Position numbers and translations under genes: made by a program. Below the pieces are notes generated by a model. It ran no database searches, was not told the origin of the DNA, and worked only from the letters and a program-made list of their open reading frames with translations. This document shows, one piece after another, positions 53,357 to 63,586 of a stretch of DNA of 64,000 nt. Source of the DNA: Streptomyces acidiscabies (GTDB lineage Bacteria > Actinomycetota > Actinomycetes > Streptomycetales > Streptomycetaceae); assembly GCF_020010905.1 (NCBI RefSeq), contig NZ_JAGJBY010000002.1:1178001-1242000 (forward strand), read 5' to 3'. The first letter of the stretch is position 1; each line of letters opens with the position of its first letter.

Positions 53357-54168
53357 ACGGAGCCAGCCGCGAGGCCCTGGCCGCCGCACGGGAGCGCCTC
53401 GACGCGCTGACCGACGCCACGTCGGTCGACGCGAGCGCGCTCGCCGGTGAGCTGGCGTCCGTGACCGCACTGCTCGACCGCGAGGTCAGCTTGCGTCGGG
53501 TCCTCACCGACCCGGCGCAGTCCGGCGAGGCCAAGGCCGCGCTCGCCGCGCGCCTGCTCGGTGACCGGATCAGCGGCCCCGCCGCCGACCTGGTGGCCGG
53601 ACTGGTCCGCGCCCGCTGGTCGCAGTCCCGCGACCTGGTGGACGCGCTGGAGGAACTGGCGGACATCGCCGACCTGACCGCCGCGCAGCGGACGGGCAGG
53701 CTCGACAGTGTCGAGGACGAACTGTTCCGCTTCGGACGGATCGTCTCCTCCTCCACCGAGCTGCGCGCCGCGCTGACCGATCGGAAGGCCACCGCCGCGG
53801 CCAAGAGCGAGCTGCTCGGCAGCCTGCTGGCGCGCCGTGCGGACGCGGCCACCGAACGGCTGGTGACGCGCCTGGTGACCGCGCCGCGTGGACGTAGCCT
53901 GGAATCGGGCCTGGAGGCCCTCTCCAAGCTCGCCGCCGAGCGCCGGGACCGGATCGTCGCCGTGGTCACCTCGGCGGTCCCGCTGAGCGACGGCCAGAAG
54001 CAGCGCCTCGGCGCCGCCCTCGCCAAGCTCTACGGCCGCTCGATGCACCTCAACCTCGACGTCGACCCCGAGGTCGTCGGCGGGATCCGGGTGCAGGTCG
54101 GTGACGAGGTCATCAACGGCTCGGTCGCGGACCGCATCGAGGACGCCGCCCGCCGTATGGCGAGCTAG
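53353..54168 (+). CDS. atpH: ATP synthase F1 subunit delta
   Basis: This 271-residue stator subunit, long as in other actinobacteria, has an all-helical N-terminal domain and the conserved ending VVGGIRVQVGDEVINGSVADRIEDAARRM. It connects b to the alpha subunits. It overlaps atpF by ATGA. Confidence 0.95.
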   Translation: MNGASREALAAARERLDALTDATSVDASALAGELASVTALLDREVSLRRVLTDPAQSGEAKAALAARLLGDRISGPAADLVAGLVRARWSQSRDLVDALEELADIADLTAAQRTGRLDSVEDELFRFGRIVSSSTELRAALTDRKATAAAKSELLGSLLARRADAATERLVTRLVTAPRGRSLESGLEALSKLAAERRDRIVAVVTSAVPLSDGQKQRLGAALAKLYGRSMHLNLDVDPEVVGGIRVQVGDEVINGSVADRIEDAARRMAS

Positions 54169-54301
54169 CAGTAACAAGACGTTGAAATACGGCCCGCGTT
54201 GGGCCGTGCAAGAGGATTCACCTCGTTCAGGGGGGAGTCCGAAGTCGAGACATCCCCCCAAAGTGAAACTTCGGGCCCAACAAGGAGAGCAGGGAACCCA
54301 G

Positions 54302-55885
54302 ATGTCGGAGCTCACGATCCGGCCGGAGGAGATCCGGGACGCGCTGGAGACCTTCGTCCAGTCGTACCAGCCGGACGCGGCCTCGCGCGAGGAGGTCGGT
54401 ACGGTCACCCTTGCCGGCGACGGCATCGCGAAGGTCGAAGGCCTCCCCTCGGCCATGGCCAACGAACTGCTGAAGTTCGAGGACGGCACCCTCGGCCTCG
54501 CGCTGAACCTGGAAGAGCGCGAGATCGGCGCCATCGTCCTCGGCGAGTTCAGCGGCATCGAGGAGGGCCAGCCGGTGCACCGCACCGGAGAGGTTCTCTC
54601 CGTCGCGGTCGGCGAGGGCTACCTCGGCCGCGTCGTCGACCCGCTCGGCAACCCGATCGACGGCCTCGGCGAGATCGAGACGTCCGGCCGCCGCGCCCTG
54701 GAGCTCCAGGCTCCCGGCGTCATGGCCCGTAAGTCGGTGCACGAGCCGATGGAGACCGGCTACAAGGCCGTCGACGCCATGACCCCGATCGGCCGCGGCC
54801 AGCGCCAGCTGATCATCGGCGACCGCCAGACCGGCAAGACCGCCCTGGCCGTCGACACGATCATCAACCAGCGCGACAACTGGCGCTCCGGCGACCCGAA
54901 GAAGCAGGTCCGCTGCGTCTACGTCGCCATCGGCCAGAAGGGCTCGACCATCGCCTCCGTGCGTGGCGCCCTCGAAGAGGCCGGCGCGCTGGAGTACACG
55001 ACCATCGTCGCGGCCCCCGCGTCCGACCCGGCCGGCTTCAAGTACCTGGCGCCGTACACCGGTTCCGCCATCGGCCAGCAGTGGATGTACGAGGGCAAGC
55101 ACGTCCTCATCATCTTCGACGACCTGTCGAAGCAGGCCGACGCCTACCGCGCCGTCTCCCTGCTGCTGCGCCGCCCGCCGGGCCGCGAGGCCTACCCGGG
55201 TGACGTCTTCTACCTGCACTCCCGTCTCCTGGAGCGCTGCGCGAAGCTCTCCGACGACCTGGGCGCCGGCTCGATGACCGGTCTGCCGATCGTCGAGACC
55301 AAGGCGAACGACGTCTCGGCGTTCATCCCGACCAACGTCATCTCCATCACCGACGGCCAGTGCTTCCTGGAGTCGGACCTGTTCAACGCCGGTCAGCGCC
55401 CCGCGCTGAACGTCGGTATCTCCGTCTCCCGAGTCGGTGGTTCCGCGCAGCACAAGGCGATGCGCCAGGTCTCCGGCCGACTGCGCCTCGACCTCGCCCA
55501 GTACCGCGAGCTGGAGGCGTTCGCCGCCTTCGGTTCCGACCTGGACGCCGCGTCGAAGGCCCAGCTGGAGCGTGGTTCGCGACTGGTCGAGCTGCTCAAG
55601 CAGGCTCAGTACCAGCCGATGGCCACCGAGGACCAGGTCGTCTCCATCTGGGCCGGTACCAACGGCAAGATGGACGAGGTTCCGGTCGTCGACATCCGCC
55701 GCTTCGAGAAGGAGCTGCTTGAGTACCTGCACCGCAAGGAGCAGGGCCTCATGACCTCCATCAAGGAGGGCGCGAAGATGTCGAACGACACCATCCAGGC
55801 GATCGACGACGCCGTCGCGGAGTTCAAGAAGCAGTTCGAGACCGCGGACGGCAAGCTGCTCGGCGAAGACTCCGCCGCCAAGTGA
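54302..55885 (+). CDS. atpA: ATP synthase F1 subunit alpha
   Basis: This 527-residue non-catalytic nucleotide-binding subunit has the Walker A motif GDRQTGKTALAVD, Walker B HVLIIFDDLSKQ and the signature region PALNVGISVSRVGGSAQ. AAGGAGAGCAGG precedes the ATG at 54302; a longer upstream frame is not credible. The 133-bp gap after atpH contains no gene. Confidence 0.97.
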   Translation: MSELTIRPEEIRDALETFVQSYQPDAASREEVGTVTLAGDGIAKVEGLPSAMANELLKFEDGTLGLALNLEEREIGAIVLGEFSGIEEGQPVHRTGEVLSVAVGEGYLGRVVDPLGNPIDGLGEIETSGRRALELQAPGVMARKSVHEPMETGYKAVDAMTPIGRGQRQLIIGDRQTGKTALAVDTIINQRDNWRSGDPKKQVRCVYVAIGQKGSTIASVRGALEEAGALEYTTIVAAPASDPAGFKYLAPYTGSAIGQQWMYEGKHVLIIFDDLSKQADAYRAVSLLLRRPPGREAYPGDVFYLHSRLLERCAKLSDDLGAGSMTGLPIVETKANDVSAFIPTNVISITDGQCFLESDLFNAGQRPALNVGISVSRVGGSAQHKAMRQVSGRLRLDLAQYRELEAFAAFGSDLDAASKAQLERGSRLVELLKQAQYQPMATEDQVVSIWAGTNGKMDEVPVVDIRRFEKELLEYLHRKEQGLMTSIKEGAKMSNDTIQAIDDAVAEFKKQFETADGKLLGEDSAAK

Positions 55886-55906
55886 CGTAAGGAAGGGACC
55901 TGACTC

Positions 55907-56824
55907 ATGGGAGCCCAGCTCCGGGTCTACAAGCGTCGCATCCGATCCGTCACCGCGACCAAGAAGATCACCAAGGCGATGGAGATGATCGCCGCCTCGC
56001 GCGTCGTCAAGGCGCAGCGCAAGGTGGCGGCCTCCGCGCCGTACGCGACCGAGCTCACGCGCGCGGTCACGGCGGTCGGGACCGGTTCGAACACGAAGCA
56101 CCCGCTGACCACGCAGGCCGAGACCGTCGTACGGTCCGCGGTCCTGCTGCTGACCAGCGACCGCGGTCTGGCCGGCGCCTTCAACTCCAACGCCATCAAG
56201 GCGGCGGAGCAGCTCACGGCCCGACTTGAGGCCGAGGGCAAGGAGGTCGACACGTACATCGTCGGCCGCCGTGGCGTCGCGCACTACAACTTCCGTGAGC
56301 GCAAGATCACGGACTCGTGGTCGGGCTTCACGGATGAACCGACGTACGCGGACGCCAAGAACGTCGCGGCGCCGCTGATCGAGGCGATCGAGAAGGACAC
56401 GGCGGACGGCGGGGTGGACGAGATCCACATCGTGTTCACCGAGTTCGTCTCGATGATGACGCAGTCGGCGCTCGACGACCGCCTGCTGCCGCTCAGCCTC
56501 GACGAGACGGCCGGCTCCGAGTCCAAGCAGGGCGAGATCCTTCCCCTGTACGACTTCGAGCCCTCGGCGGAGGACGTCCTCGACGCCCTGCTGCCGCGCT
56601 ATGTGGAGAGCCGCGTCTACAACGCGCTGCTCCAGTCGGCGGCTTCGAAGCACGCGGCGACGCGGCGTGCGATGAAGTCGGCCACCGACAACGCGGGTGA
56701 GCTGATCGAGACGCTCTCCCGCCTTGCCAACGCGGCCCGCCAGGCCGAAATCACCCAGGAAATCAGCGAGATCGTCGGTGGCACCGCAGCCCTCGCCGAC
56801 GCGACCGCGGGGAGTGACCGCTAA
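55907..56824 (+). CDS. atpG: ATP synthase F1 subunit gamma
   Basis: This 305-residue central shaft protein begins with AQLRVYKRRIRSVTATKKITKAMEMIA and ends ARQAEITQEISEIVGGTAAL, the two coiled-coil ends that rotate inside the alpha3beta3 ring. LTSDRGLAGAFNSN is the central motif. The stop overlaps the atpD ATG by one base. Confidence 0.97.
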   Translation: MGAQLRVYKRRIRSVTATKKITKAMEMIAASRVVKAQRKVAASAPYATELTRAVTAVGTGSNTKHPLTTQAETVVRSAVLLLTSDRGLAGAFNSNAIKAAEQLTARLEAEGKEVDTYIVGRRGVAHYNFRERKITDSWSGFTDEPTYADAKNVAAPLIEAIEKDTADGGVDEIHIVFTEFVSMMTQSALDDRLLPLSLDETAGSESKQGEILPLYDFEPSAEDVLDALLPRYVESRVYNALLQSAASKHAATRRAMKSATDNAGELIETLSRLANAARQAEITQEISEIVGGTAALADATAGSDR

Positions 56825-58260
56825 TGACCACCACTGTTGAGACCGCGACGGCCACGGGCCGCGTCGCCCGGGTCATCGGCCCGGTCGTCGACGTGGAGTT
56901 CCCCGTCGACGCCATGCCGGAGATCTACAACGCGCTGCACGTCGAGGTGGCCGACCCGGCCCTGGACGGCGCGCAGAAGACGCTGACCCTGGAGGTCGCC
57001 CAGCACCTGGGTGACGGCCTGGTCCGCACCATCTCGATGCAGCCCACCGACGGCCTGGTCCGCCAGGCCCCGGTGACCGACACGGGCACGGGCATCACCG
57101 TCCCCGTCGGTGACTTCACCAAGGGCAAGGTGTTCAACACCCTCGGCGAGGTCCTGAACACCGACGAGGTGTACGAGGGCGAGCGCTGGTCCATCCACCG
57201 CAAGGCCCCGCGCTTCGACGAGCTCGAGTCGAAGACCGAGATGTTCGAGACCGGCGTCAAGGTCATCGACCTGCTGACCCCGTACGTCAAGGGCGGCAAG
57301 ATCGGCCTGTTCGGCGGTGCCGGCGTCGGCAAGACGGTGCTCATCCAGGAGATGATCTACCGCGTCGCCAACAACCACGACGGTGTCTCCGTGTTCGCCG
57401 GTGTCGGCGAGCGCACCCGTGAGGGCAACGACCTCATCGAGGAGATGGCCGACTCGGGCGTCATCGACAAGACGGCCCTCGTCTTCGGCCAGATGGACGA
57501 GCCCCCGGGCACCCGTCTGCGCGTGGCCCTCGCGGGTCTGACCATGGCGGAGTACTTCCGCGATGTGCAGAAGCAGGACGTGCTGTTCTTCATCGACAAC
57601 ATCTTCCGCTTCACGCAGGCCGGTTCCGAGGTGTCGACCCTTCTCGGTCGTATGCCCTCGGCCGTGGGTTACCAGCCGAACCTCGCCGACGAGATGGGTC
57701 TCCTCCAGGAGCGCATCACCTCGACGCGTGGTCACTCGATCACCTCGATGCAGGCGATCTACGTCCCCGCGGACGACCTGACCGACCCGGCCCCGGCCAC
57801 CACCTTCGCCCACCTCGACGCGACGACGGTTCTCTCCCGTCCGATCTCCGAGAAGGGCATCTACCCGGCCGTGGACCCGCTGGACTCCACGTCCCGGATC
57901 CTGGACCCCCGCTACATCGCGGCGGACCACTACAACACCGCGATGCGCGTCAAGACGGTCCTCCAGAAGTACAAGGACCTCCAGGACATCATCGCGATCC
58001 TCGGCATCGACGAGCTGGGCGAGGAGGACAAGCTCACCGTCCACCGCGCCCGTCGCGTGGAGCGCTTCCTGTCCCAGAACACCCACGTCGCCAAGCAGTT
58101 CACCGGCGTCGACGGGTCGGACGTACCGCTGGACGAGTCGATCGTCGCGTTCAACGCGATCATCGACGGCGACTACGACCACTTCCCGGAGCAGGCGTTC
58201 TTCCTCTGCGGCGGTATCGAGGACCTGAAGGCCAACGCCAAGGAGCTGGGCGTCTCCTGA
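56824..58260 (+). CDS. atpD: ATP synthase F1 subunit beta
   Basis: This 478-residue catalytic subunit has Walker A GGAGVGKTVLIQE, the catalytic Glu in GVGERTREGNDL, Walker B VLFFIDNIFRFTQAGSE and the DELGEEDKLTVHRARR (DELSEED-type) segment. It makes ATP from ADP and phosphate. A hairpin follows before atpC. Confidence 0.98.
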   Translation: MTTTVETATATGRVARVIGPVVDVEFPVDAMPEIYNALHVEVADPALDGAQKTLTLEVAQHLGDGLVRTISMQPTDGLVRQAPVTDTGTGITVPVGDFTKGKVFNTLGEVLNTDEVYEGERWSIHRKAPRFDELESKTEMFETGVKVIDLLTPYVKGGKIGLFGGAGVGKTVLIQEMIYRVANNHDGVSVFAGVGERTREGNDLIEEMADSGVIDKTALVFGQMDEPPGTRLRVALAGLTMAEYFRDVQKQDVLFFIDNIFRFTQAGSEVSTLLGRMPSAVGYQPNLADEMGLLQERITSTRGHSITSMQAIYVPADDLTDPAPATTFAHLDATTVLSRPISEKGIYPAVDPLDSTSRILDPRYIAADHYNTAMRVKTVLQKYKDLQDIIAILGIDELGEEDKLTVHRARRVERFLSQNTHVAKQFTGVDGSDVPLDESIVAFNAIIDGDYDHFPEQAFFLCGGIEDLKANAKELGVS

Positions 58261-58297
58261 CGCTTCCGACGCTCGGTAGGTGAGCGTCAGAGCTCGT

Positions 58298-58328
58298 GAA
58301 GAGGGGCGGGTGCGTCCCGCCCCTCTTC
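58298..58328 (+). terminator. Terminator-like hairpin between atpD and atpC
   Basis: GAAGAGGGGCGGG (58298-58310) and its exact reverse complement (58316-58328) form a 13-bp stem around TGCGT. It is inside the operon, 67 bp before atpC. It may partly terminate transcription or protect the atpD mRNA end, lowering epsilon relative to beta. Confidence 0.7.
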
Positions 58329-58394
58329 TCACTCCCCTTAGACTTGTAACCAACACCCGGCAGGACCGCCGGGTGGTGACCCGAGGAGCCAACC

Positions 58395-58769
58395 TTGGCT
58401 GCTGAGCTGCACGTCGCGCTGGTCGCGGCCGACCGAGAGGTCTGGTCGGGCGACGCGACTCTCGTCGTCGCGCGCACCACGTCCGGCGACATCGGCGTCA
58501 TGCCCGGTCACCAGCCGCTGCTCGGTGTGCTGGAGTCGGGCCCGGTGACCATCCGTACGAGTGACGGCGGAACCGTCGTCGCCGCTGTGCACGGTGGATT
58601 CGTCTCGTTCGCCGACAACAAGCTGTCGCTGCTGGCGGAGGTCGCCGAGCTGTCGGACGAGATCGACGTCCAGCGCGTCGAGCGGGAGCTGGAGCGCGCG
58701 AAGACCGAGGGGGACGCCGCCGCCGAGCGGCGCGCCGAGGTCCGACTGCGCGCGGCGGCCACGCATTGA
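58395..58769 (+). CDS. atpC: ATP synthase F1 subunit epsilon
   Basis: This 124-residue protein starts with TTG 58395 (LAAELHVALVAADREVW), behind GAGGAGCC. The beta-sandwich (GDIGVMPGHQPLLGVLESGPV) is followed by two C-terminal helices (ELERAKTEGDAAAERRAEVRLRAA) that can inhibit ATP hydrolysis. The weak TTG start and the hairpin before it both point to low expression. Confidence 0.96.
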   Translation: MAAELHVALVAADREVWSGDATLVVARTTSGDIGVMPGHQPLLGVLESGPVTIRTSDGGTVVAAVHGGFVSFADNKLSLLAEVAELSDEIDVQRVERELERAKTEGDAAAERRAEVRLRAAATH

Positions 58770-58798
58770 TCGCAGCGCCCATGTGATGCCAGTCATGC

Positions 58799-58862
58799 AG
58801 CCGCGGCCGGCCCGGAGCGATCCGGTGCCGGTCGCGGCTGTGGCAGATCTGGATGTTTTTTC
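58799..58862 (+). terminator. Probable terminator of the ATP synthase operon
   Basis: AGCCGCGGCCGG (58799-58810) pairs imperfectly with CCGGTCGCGGCT (58828-58839). A T-run follows at 58856-58861. It lies 30 bp after atpC. Confidence 0.55.
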
Positions 58863-58917
58863 CGTTCCGTTACCAATCGCCGAACCGCATTTCGGTACGT
58901 AGGAGACGAGGAGGTCG

Positions 58918-59370
58918 GTGTCGATGGTCCTCGCTCTGACTGTGTGCGGAGTTGTCGTGGCCCTCGTGGTGCTGGGCCTGTTCGTCTTCGGCCTGCGCCG
59001 CAGACTGATCCAGCGCTCGGGCGGCACGTTCGACTGTTCGCTGCGCTGGGACGTGCCCGAGAAACCCGACCCGAGCGGGAAGGGCTGGTCGTACGGCGTC
59101 GCCCGCTACAGCGGGGACAGCGTCGAGTGGTACCGCGTCTTCTCCTACGCCTACCGGCCGCGCCGGGCCCTGGAGCGCTCGGCGATCGAGGTCTCCGGCC
59201 GCCGACTCCCCGACGGCGAGGAGGAGTTGGCGCTCCTGTCCGACGCGGTGGTCCTCGCCTGCACGCACCGGGGGACCCGGCTCGAACTCGCGATGAGCGA
59301 GGACGCGCTGACCGGTTTCCTCGCCTGGCTGGAGGCGGCTCCGCCCGGACAGCGCGTCAACGTCGCCTGA
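58918..59370 (+). CDS. DUF2550 family membrane-anchored protein
   Basis: This protein of about 150 residues has one N-terminal transmembrane helix (LALTVCGVVVALVVLGLFVFGL). A soluble domain follows with GGTFDCSLRW, YGVARYSGDSVEWYRVFSY and LELAMSEDALTGFLAWLEAAPPG, which I recognise as DUF2550. These proteins always lie downstream of atpC in actinobacteria, but their function is not known to me. Start choice is between GTG 58918 and ATG 58924; the GAGGAGG site fits the ATG slightly better. Confidence 0.88.
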   Translation: MSMVLALTVCGVVVALVVLGLFVFGLRRRLIQRSGGTFDCSLRWDVPEKPDPSGKGWSYGVARYSGDSVEWYRVFSYAYRPRRALERSAIEVSGRRLPDGEEELALLSDAVVLACTHRGTRLELAMSEDALTGFLAWLEAAPPGQRVNVA

Positions 59371-59379
59371 ACCTCGGAC

Positions 59380-59568
59380 CTACAGCGGGCACACCGGCCG
59401 TACCGGCTGTTCCACTATGGCCGCCTGGTGCTGCCCCTGTGAGAGGGTCACCGTCACGCTGACCTGGGAGAGTACGGCCAGCAGGGCCGCCGAGGTGGCC
59501 GAGCCGAGGGCGGCGAGCTGGGCCGCCGAGGGTGTGAGACTGCGCTTGTCACTGGGCCGGCGCTTCAT
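59380..59568 (-). CDS. Small hypothetical protein
   Basis: This 62-residue minus-strand ORF has a basic start (MKRRPSDKRS) and a mildly hydrophobic stretch rich in Ala, Ser, Leu and Val (LAALGSATSAALLAVLSQVSVTVTL). It ends with VRPVCPL. GGGGGACC lies before the ATG. It sits after the chitinase terminator and converges on the DUF2550 gene. The hydrophobic part is too polar for a sure membrane helix. I do not recognise it; it could be spurious. Confidence 0.4.
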   Translation of the reverse strand: MKRRPSDKRSLTPSAAQLAALGSATSAALLAVLSQVSVTVTLSQGQHQAAIVEQPVRPVCPL

Positions 59569-59640
59569 GGGTCCCCCCGAGCTTTTCGTTCCGCTTGCTG
59601 TGCAGAGACCCACTTTCTTCCCCGCGTCCCCCGCTTCTCA

Positions 59641-59678
59641 CGGGCCGTTCGGTCCACCGGGGTGGGCCGAACGGCCCG
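59641..59678 (-). terminator. Terminator of the chitinase gene
   Basis: CGGGCCGTTCGG (59641-59652) and CCGAACGGCCCG (59667-59678) form a perfect 12-bp stem, extended by CCACC/GGTGG pairs in the loop, 8 bp after the chitinase stop. Confidence 0.8.
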
Positions 59679-59685
59679 CTTTGCC

Positions 59686-60921
<1,236 letters not shown>

Positions 60922-60979
60922 GGGGACGCCTCCTCGTCGTGGGGGATCGTGGTTGACGTGCCGTGGCGGAGCGTAGGAG

Positions 60980-61012
60980 TGGTCTGGACCACGCGTCAAT
61001 AGGTCTGTACCA
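60980..61012 (-). promoter_or_regulatory. Chitinase promoter direct repeats
   Basis: On the minus strand TGGTACAGACCT (61012-61001) and TGGTCCAGACCA (60991-60980) match the known 12-bp direct repeats (about TGGTCCAGACCT) of Streptomyces chitinase promoters, which mediate chitin induction and glucose repression. They are separated by 9 bp and lie upstream of the chitinase start. Confidence 0.85.
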
Positions 61013-61040
61013 ATAGGGGCTTGATCGCTCCAGGGCCAGC

Positions 61041-61682
61041 CTAGATCCCCAACTCCTGTGCCAGTACTGCCGCTTGGACTCTGCTGCGGAGTTCCAGCTT
61101 CGCCAGGAGGCGGCTGACGTGGGTTTTCACGGTGGCCTCGGCCATGTCCAGGCGCTTCGCGATGTCCGCGTTGGAGAGGCCGTCGCCGAGGCAGGTCAGG
61201 ACCTCGCGTTCACGCCGGGTGAGGGTGTTCAGGACCGTGGGGTCCGTCGTGGGGTGGCGGGCGGTGGCCGTCGCGAACTCGGTGATCAGGCGGCGGGTGA
61301 CGGCCGGGGCGATCAGGCCCTCGCCGCGCGCCACTGTCCTTACGGCGTCCAGGAGTTGGGAGGCTTCGGCGTTCTTCAGGAGGAAGCCGGACGCGCCCGC
61401 TCGCAGGGCCCCGAAGACGTACTCGTCCAGGTCGAAGGTCGTGAGGATCAGGACGTCCGCCAGGGATTCCGCGGTGATCTGTTTCGTCGCCGATACGCCG
61501 TCCAGGCGCGGCATCTGAACGTCCATCAGGACCAGGTCGGGGCTCAACTCCCGGGCCAGGGACACCGCTTGCTCGCCGTCCGCCGCCTCGCCGATCACCT
61601 CGATGTCCGGGGCGCTGCCCAGGATCAGGACCAGGCCCGAGCGGACGGCCGACTGGTCCTCGGCGACCAGGACGCGGATCAT
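61041..61682 (-). CDS. Response regulator, NarL/FixJ family
   Basis: This 213-residue protein has a receiver domain (VLVAEDQSAVRSGL; phospho-acceptor Asp in LVLMDVQMPRLDG; Lys in GFLLKNAEA) and a LuxR-type helix-turn-helix (LTRREREVLTCLGDGLSNADIAKRLDMAEATVKTHVSRLL, given as adjoining motifs). Its ATG overlaps the stop of the histidine kinase gene (ATGA), so they are a cognate pair. Confidence 0.95.
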   Translation of the reverse strand: MIRVLVAEDQSAVRSGLVLILGSAPDIEVIGEAADGEQAVSLARELSPDLVLMDVQMPRLDGVSATKQITAESLADVLILTTFDLDEYVFGALRAGASGFLLKNAEASQLLDAVRTVARGEGLIAPAVTRRLITEFATATARHPTTDPTVLNTLTRREREVLTCLGDGLSNADIAKRLDMAEATVKTHVSRLLAKLELRSRVQAAVLAQELGI

Positions 61683-62842
61683 GCGGGATCTCCTTCGGGG
61701 AGGGGGAGGTGGGCGCTGACCGTCCAACGGTCGTTCTGCGGGCCCGCGTTGAACGTTCCGCCGATCAGGGTGGCCCGTTCGCGCATGCCGATCAGGCCGG
61801 CGCCGGAGCCTGGTGCGCGGGGGGTTTCGGGGGTGGCGTACGGGCTCGTGACCGTGACCTTCAGGTGGGTGGCGTCGCTGTGGAGAGTGACCGTCACCTT
61901 GCCGGGGGACGCGTGTTTCAGGGCGTTCGTCAGGGATTCCTGGACGATGCGGTACGCCGCCAGGGCAACAGGGGCCGGGGCGTCCGTCGGTGGGGGCGTG
62001 AGCAGGGTGACGTCCAGGCCGTTCGCCCGCGCGCCGTCGATCAGGGTGGGGAGGGCGTCGAGGGTGGGGGCCGGTTCGACCGTGTCGTCGGGGTGTCTCA
62101 GGATGCCGATCAGGCGGCGCATCTCCGCGAGGCCCTCGACGCTGTTCTCGCGGATCACCGTGAGGGCCTTCTTCGAGGTGTCCGGGTCGTCGATCGAGAG
62201 GGCTGCCGTCGAGTGGATCGCGATCGCCGAGAGGTGGTTGGCGACCAGGTCGTGCAACTCCCTTGCCATCCGGGCGCGTTCGGCGGTCACGGCTTGTGTT
62301 CTGTCCAACTCCGCCAGCAGCGCGGTCTGTTCGGCCCTCAGGCCGGCCGCCTCCGCCGCTGATCTGTGGTCGCGGACCAGGACGCCCGTCATCGCCGGGG
62401 TCAGGGTGACCAGGCCGACCGCGAAGCCGATCAGCAAGGTTTCCGGGGTGCGCCAGAGCGCGAACGGGACGGTCGCGCCGAGCAGGGTCAGCAGCGCCGA
62501 GATCCTGGGGATCTGGCGGGCTGTCGCCGGGGTGCCGTACAGGACCGCCGCGTAGACCAGGTCCGTGTACATCAGGACCGTGACCACGCTGCCGCGCGTC
62601 ACCGTGTCCAGGACCAGGGTCGCCGTGCCGATCAGGGTGGCCGTGTTCGGGTGGGTTCGGCGGAGCAGCTCGCAGGCCGCCATCACCGCGAGCGGGAGCA
62701 GGGGTGGCCAGTCGCCGTCCCACAGCACGATGCCGTTGTCGCCGCCCGGGCGGGCGAACAGGCCGAGCGCCCACAGGAGCACGCCGCCGGCCAAGCCTGC
62801 GGCGGCGATGCGGAGGTCGTCGCGGTGGGGTCGTGCGGCCAT
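61679..62842 (-). CDS. Sensor histidine kinase, HisKA_3 (NarL-partner) type
   Basis: This 387-residue protein has about five N-terminal membrane helices (IAAAGLAGGVLLWALGLFA, and others to about residue 150), a coiled linker, then the phospho-acceptor motif MARELHDLVANHLSAIAIH and a short HATPase domain (NALKHASPGKVTVTLH, GSGAGLIGMRERATLIGG). No periplasmic sensor domain is evident, so it may sense within the membrane. I chose ATG 62842; ATG 62851 is close. It is coupled to the response regulator and adjacent to the chitinase gene, though control of that gene is only a possibility. Confidence 0.93.
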   Translation of the reverse strand: MAARPHRDDLRIAAAGLAGGVLLWALGLFARPGGDNGIVLWDGDWPPLLPLAVMAACELLRRTHPNTATLIGTATLVLDTVTRGSVVTVLMYTDLVYAAVLYGTPATARQIPRISALLTLLGATVPFALWRTPETLLIGFAVGLVTLTPAMTGVLVRDHRSAAEAAGLRAEQTALLAELDRTQAVTAERARMARELHDLVANHLSAIAIHSTAALSIDDPDTSKKALTVIRENSVEGLAEMRRLIGILRHPDDTVEPAPTLDALPTLIDGARANGLDVTLLTPPPTDAPAPVALAAYRIVQESLTNALKHASPGKVTVTLHSDATHLKVTVTSPYATPETPRAPGSGAGLIGMRERATLIGGTFNAGPQNDRWTVSAHLPLPEGDPA

Positions 62843-63003
62843 GGCTCCCATCCAACACGGGTCGCGGGCTCGGCGCCTGCTGCCCTGGGCGGGTCCTGGA
62901 CTGCATCTTTCGATGTACCGGGATCTCGTCACGGGCGACGAGGTGAGGGGGGTCACCCTGCCGGGAGGCTGGAGGTGTTGAGTCCCGGAAGGAGTGATGT
63001 CGC

Positions 63004-63579
63004 GTGATCGTCGGACTGATCGTCGCCTGTGAGGTGGCGTTCTGGGTACTGCTGGCGCTGGGGCTGGCGTTCCGGTACGCCCTGAAGATGCCGCGCACCG
63101 GCCTCGCGCTGCTCCTGTGCGAGCCGCTCCTCGAAGTCGCGCTCCTCGTCATCACGGCGATGGACCTCCGGAACGGGGCGGAACCGAGCTGGCACCACGG
63201 CGTCGCCGCGGTCTACATCGGCTTCACGGTCGGCCTCGGCCACTCCACGATCAAGTGGGCCGACGCGCAGGTCTCCCACCGCTTCTTCGACGGCCCCCCG
63301 CCGCCGAAGCCCCCCAAGTACGGCATGGCCCGCGCGATCCACGAGTGGAAGGTAGCCGCCCGCTGGATCCTCGCGGCGATCGTCGCCGCGGGCCTCCTCC
63401 AGGCGGCGATCTGGTACGTCGGCGACTCCGGCGAGACGGGTTCACTGCGGGAGTGGCAGACCCGGATGCTGTACGTGATCGGCATCAACGTGATCATCGC
63501 GGGGGTGTACACGGTGTTCCCGAAGCGGGGGTCGGAGCTTCCTGAGGAGCAGCGCGAGAAGGCGGGACGGCGGTACTGA
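63004..63579 (+). CDS. Small integral membrane protein of unknown function
   Basis: This 191-residue protein (GTG start behind GGAAGGAGTG) has about five hydrophobic helices: VGLIVACEVAFWVLLALGLAF, LALLLCEPLLEVALLVITAM, VAAVYIGFTVGLGH, WILAAIVAAGLLQAAIWYV and LYVIGINVIIAGVYTVF. A Pro-rich loop (DGPPPPKPPKYGM) is cytoplasmic or external. I do not recognise a named family, but the conserved position next to the adenosyltransferase gene suggests a core gene. Confidence 0.8.
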   Translation: MIVGLIVACEVAFWVLLALGLAFRYALKMPRTGLALLLCEPLLEVALLVITAMDLRNGAEPSWHHGVAAVYIGFTVGLGHSTIKWADAQVSHRFFDGPPPPKPPKYGMARAIHEWKVAARWILAAIVAAGLLQAAIWYVGDSGETGSLREWQTRMLYVIGINVIIAGVYTVFPKRGSELPEEQREKAGRRY

Positions 63580-63586
63580 CCCGTCC

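Noticed and set aside
61041..63155. Single 704-residue minus-strand protein
   Set aside because: The frame is an out-of-frame reading through the histidine kinase gene that happens to join the response regulator frame; the real genes are 61041-61682 and 61679-62842.
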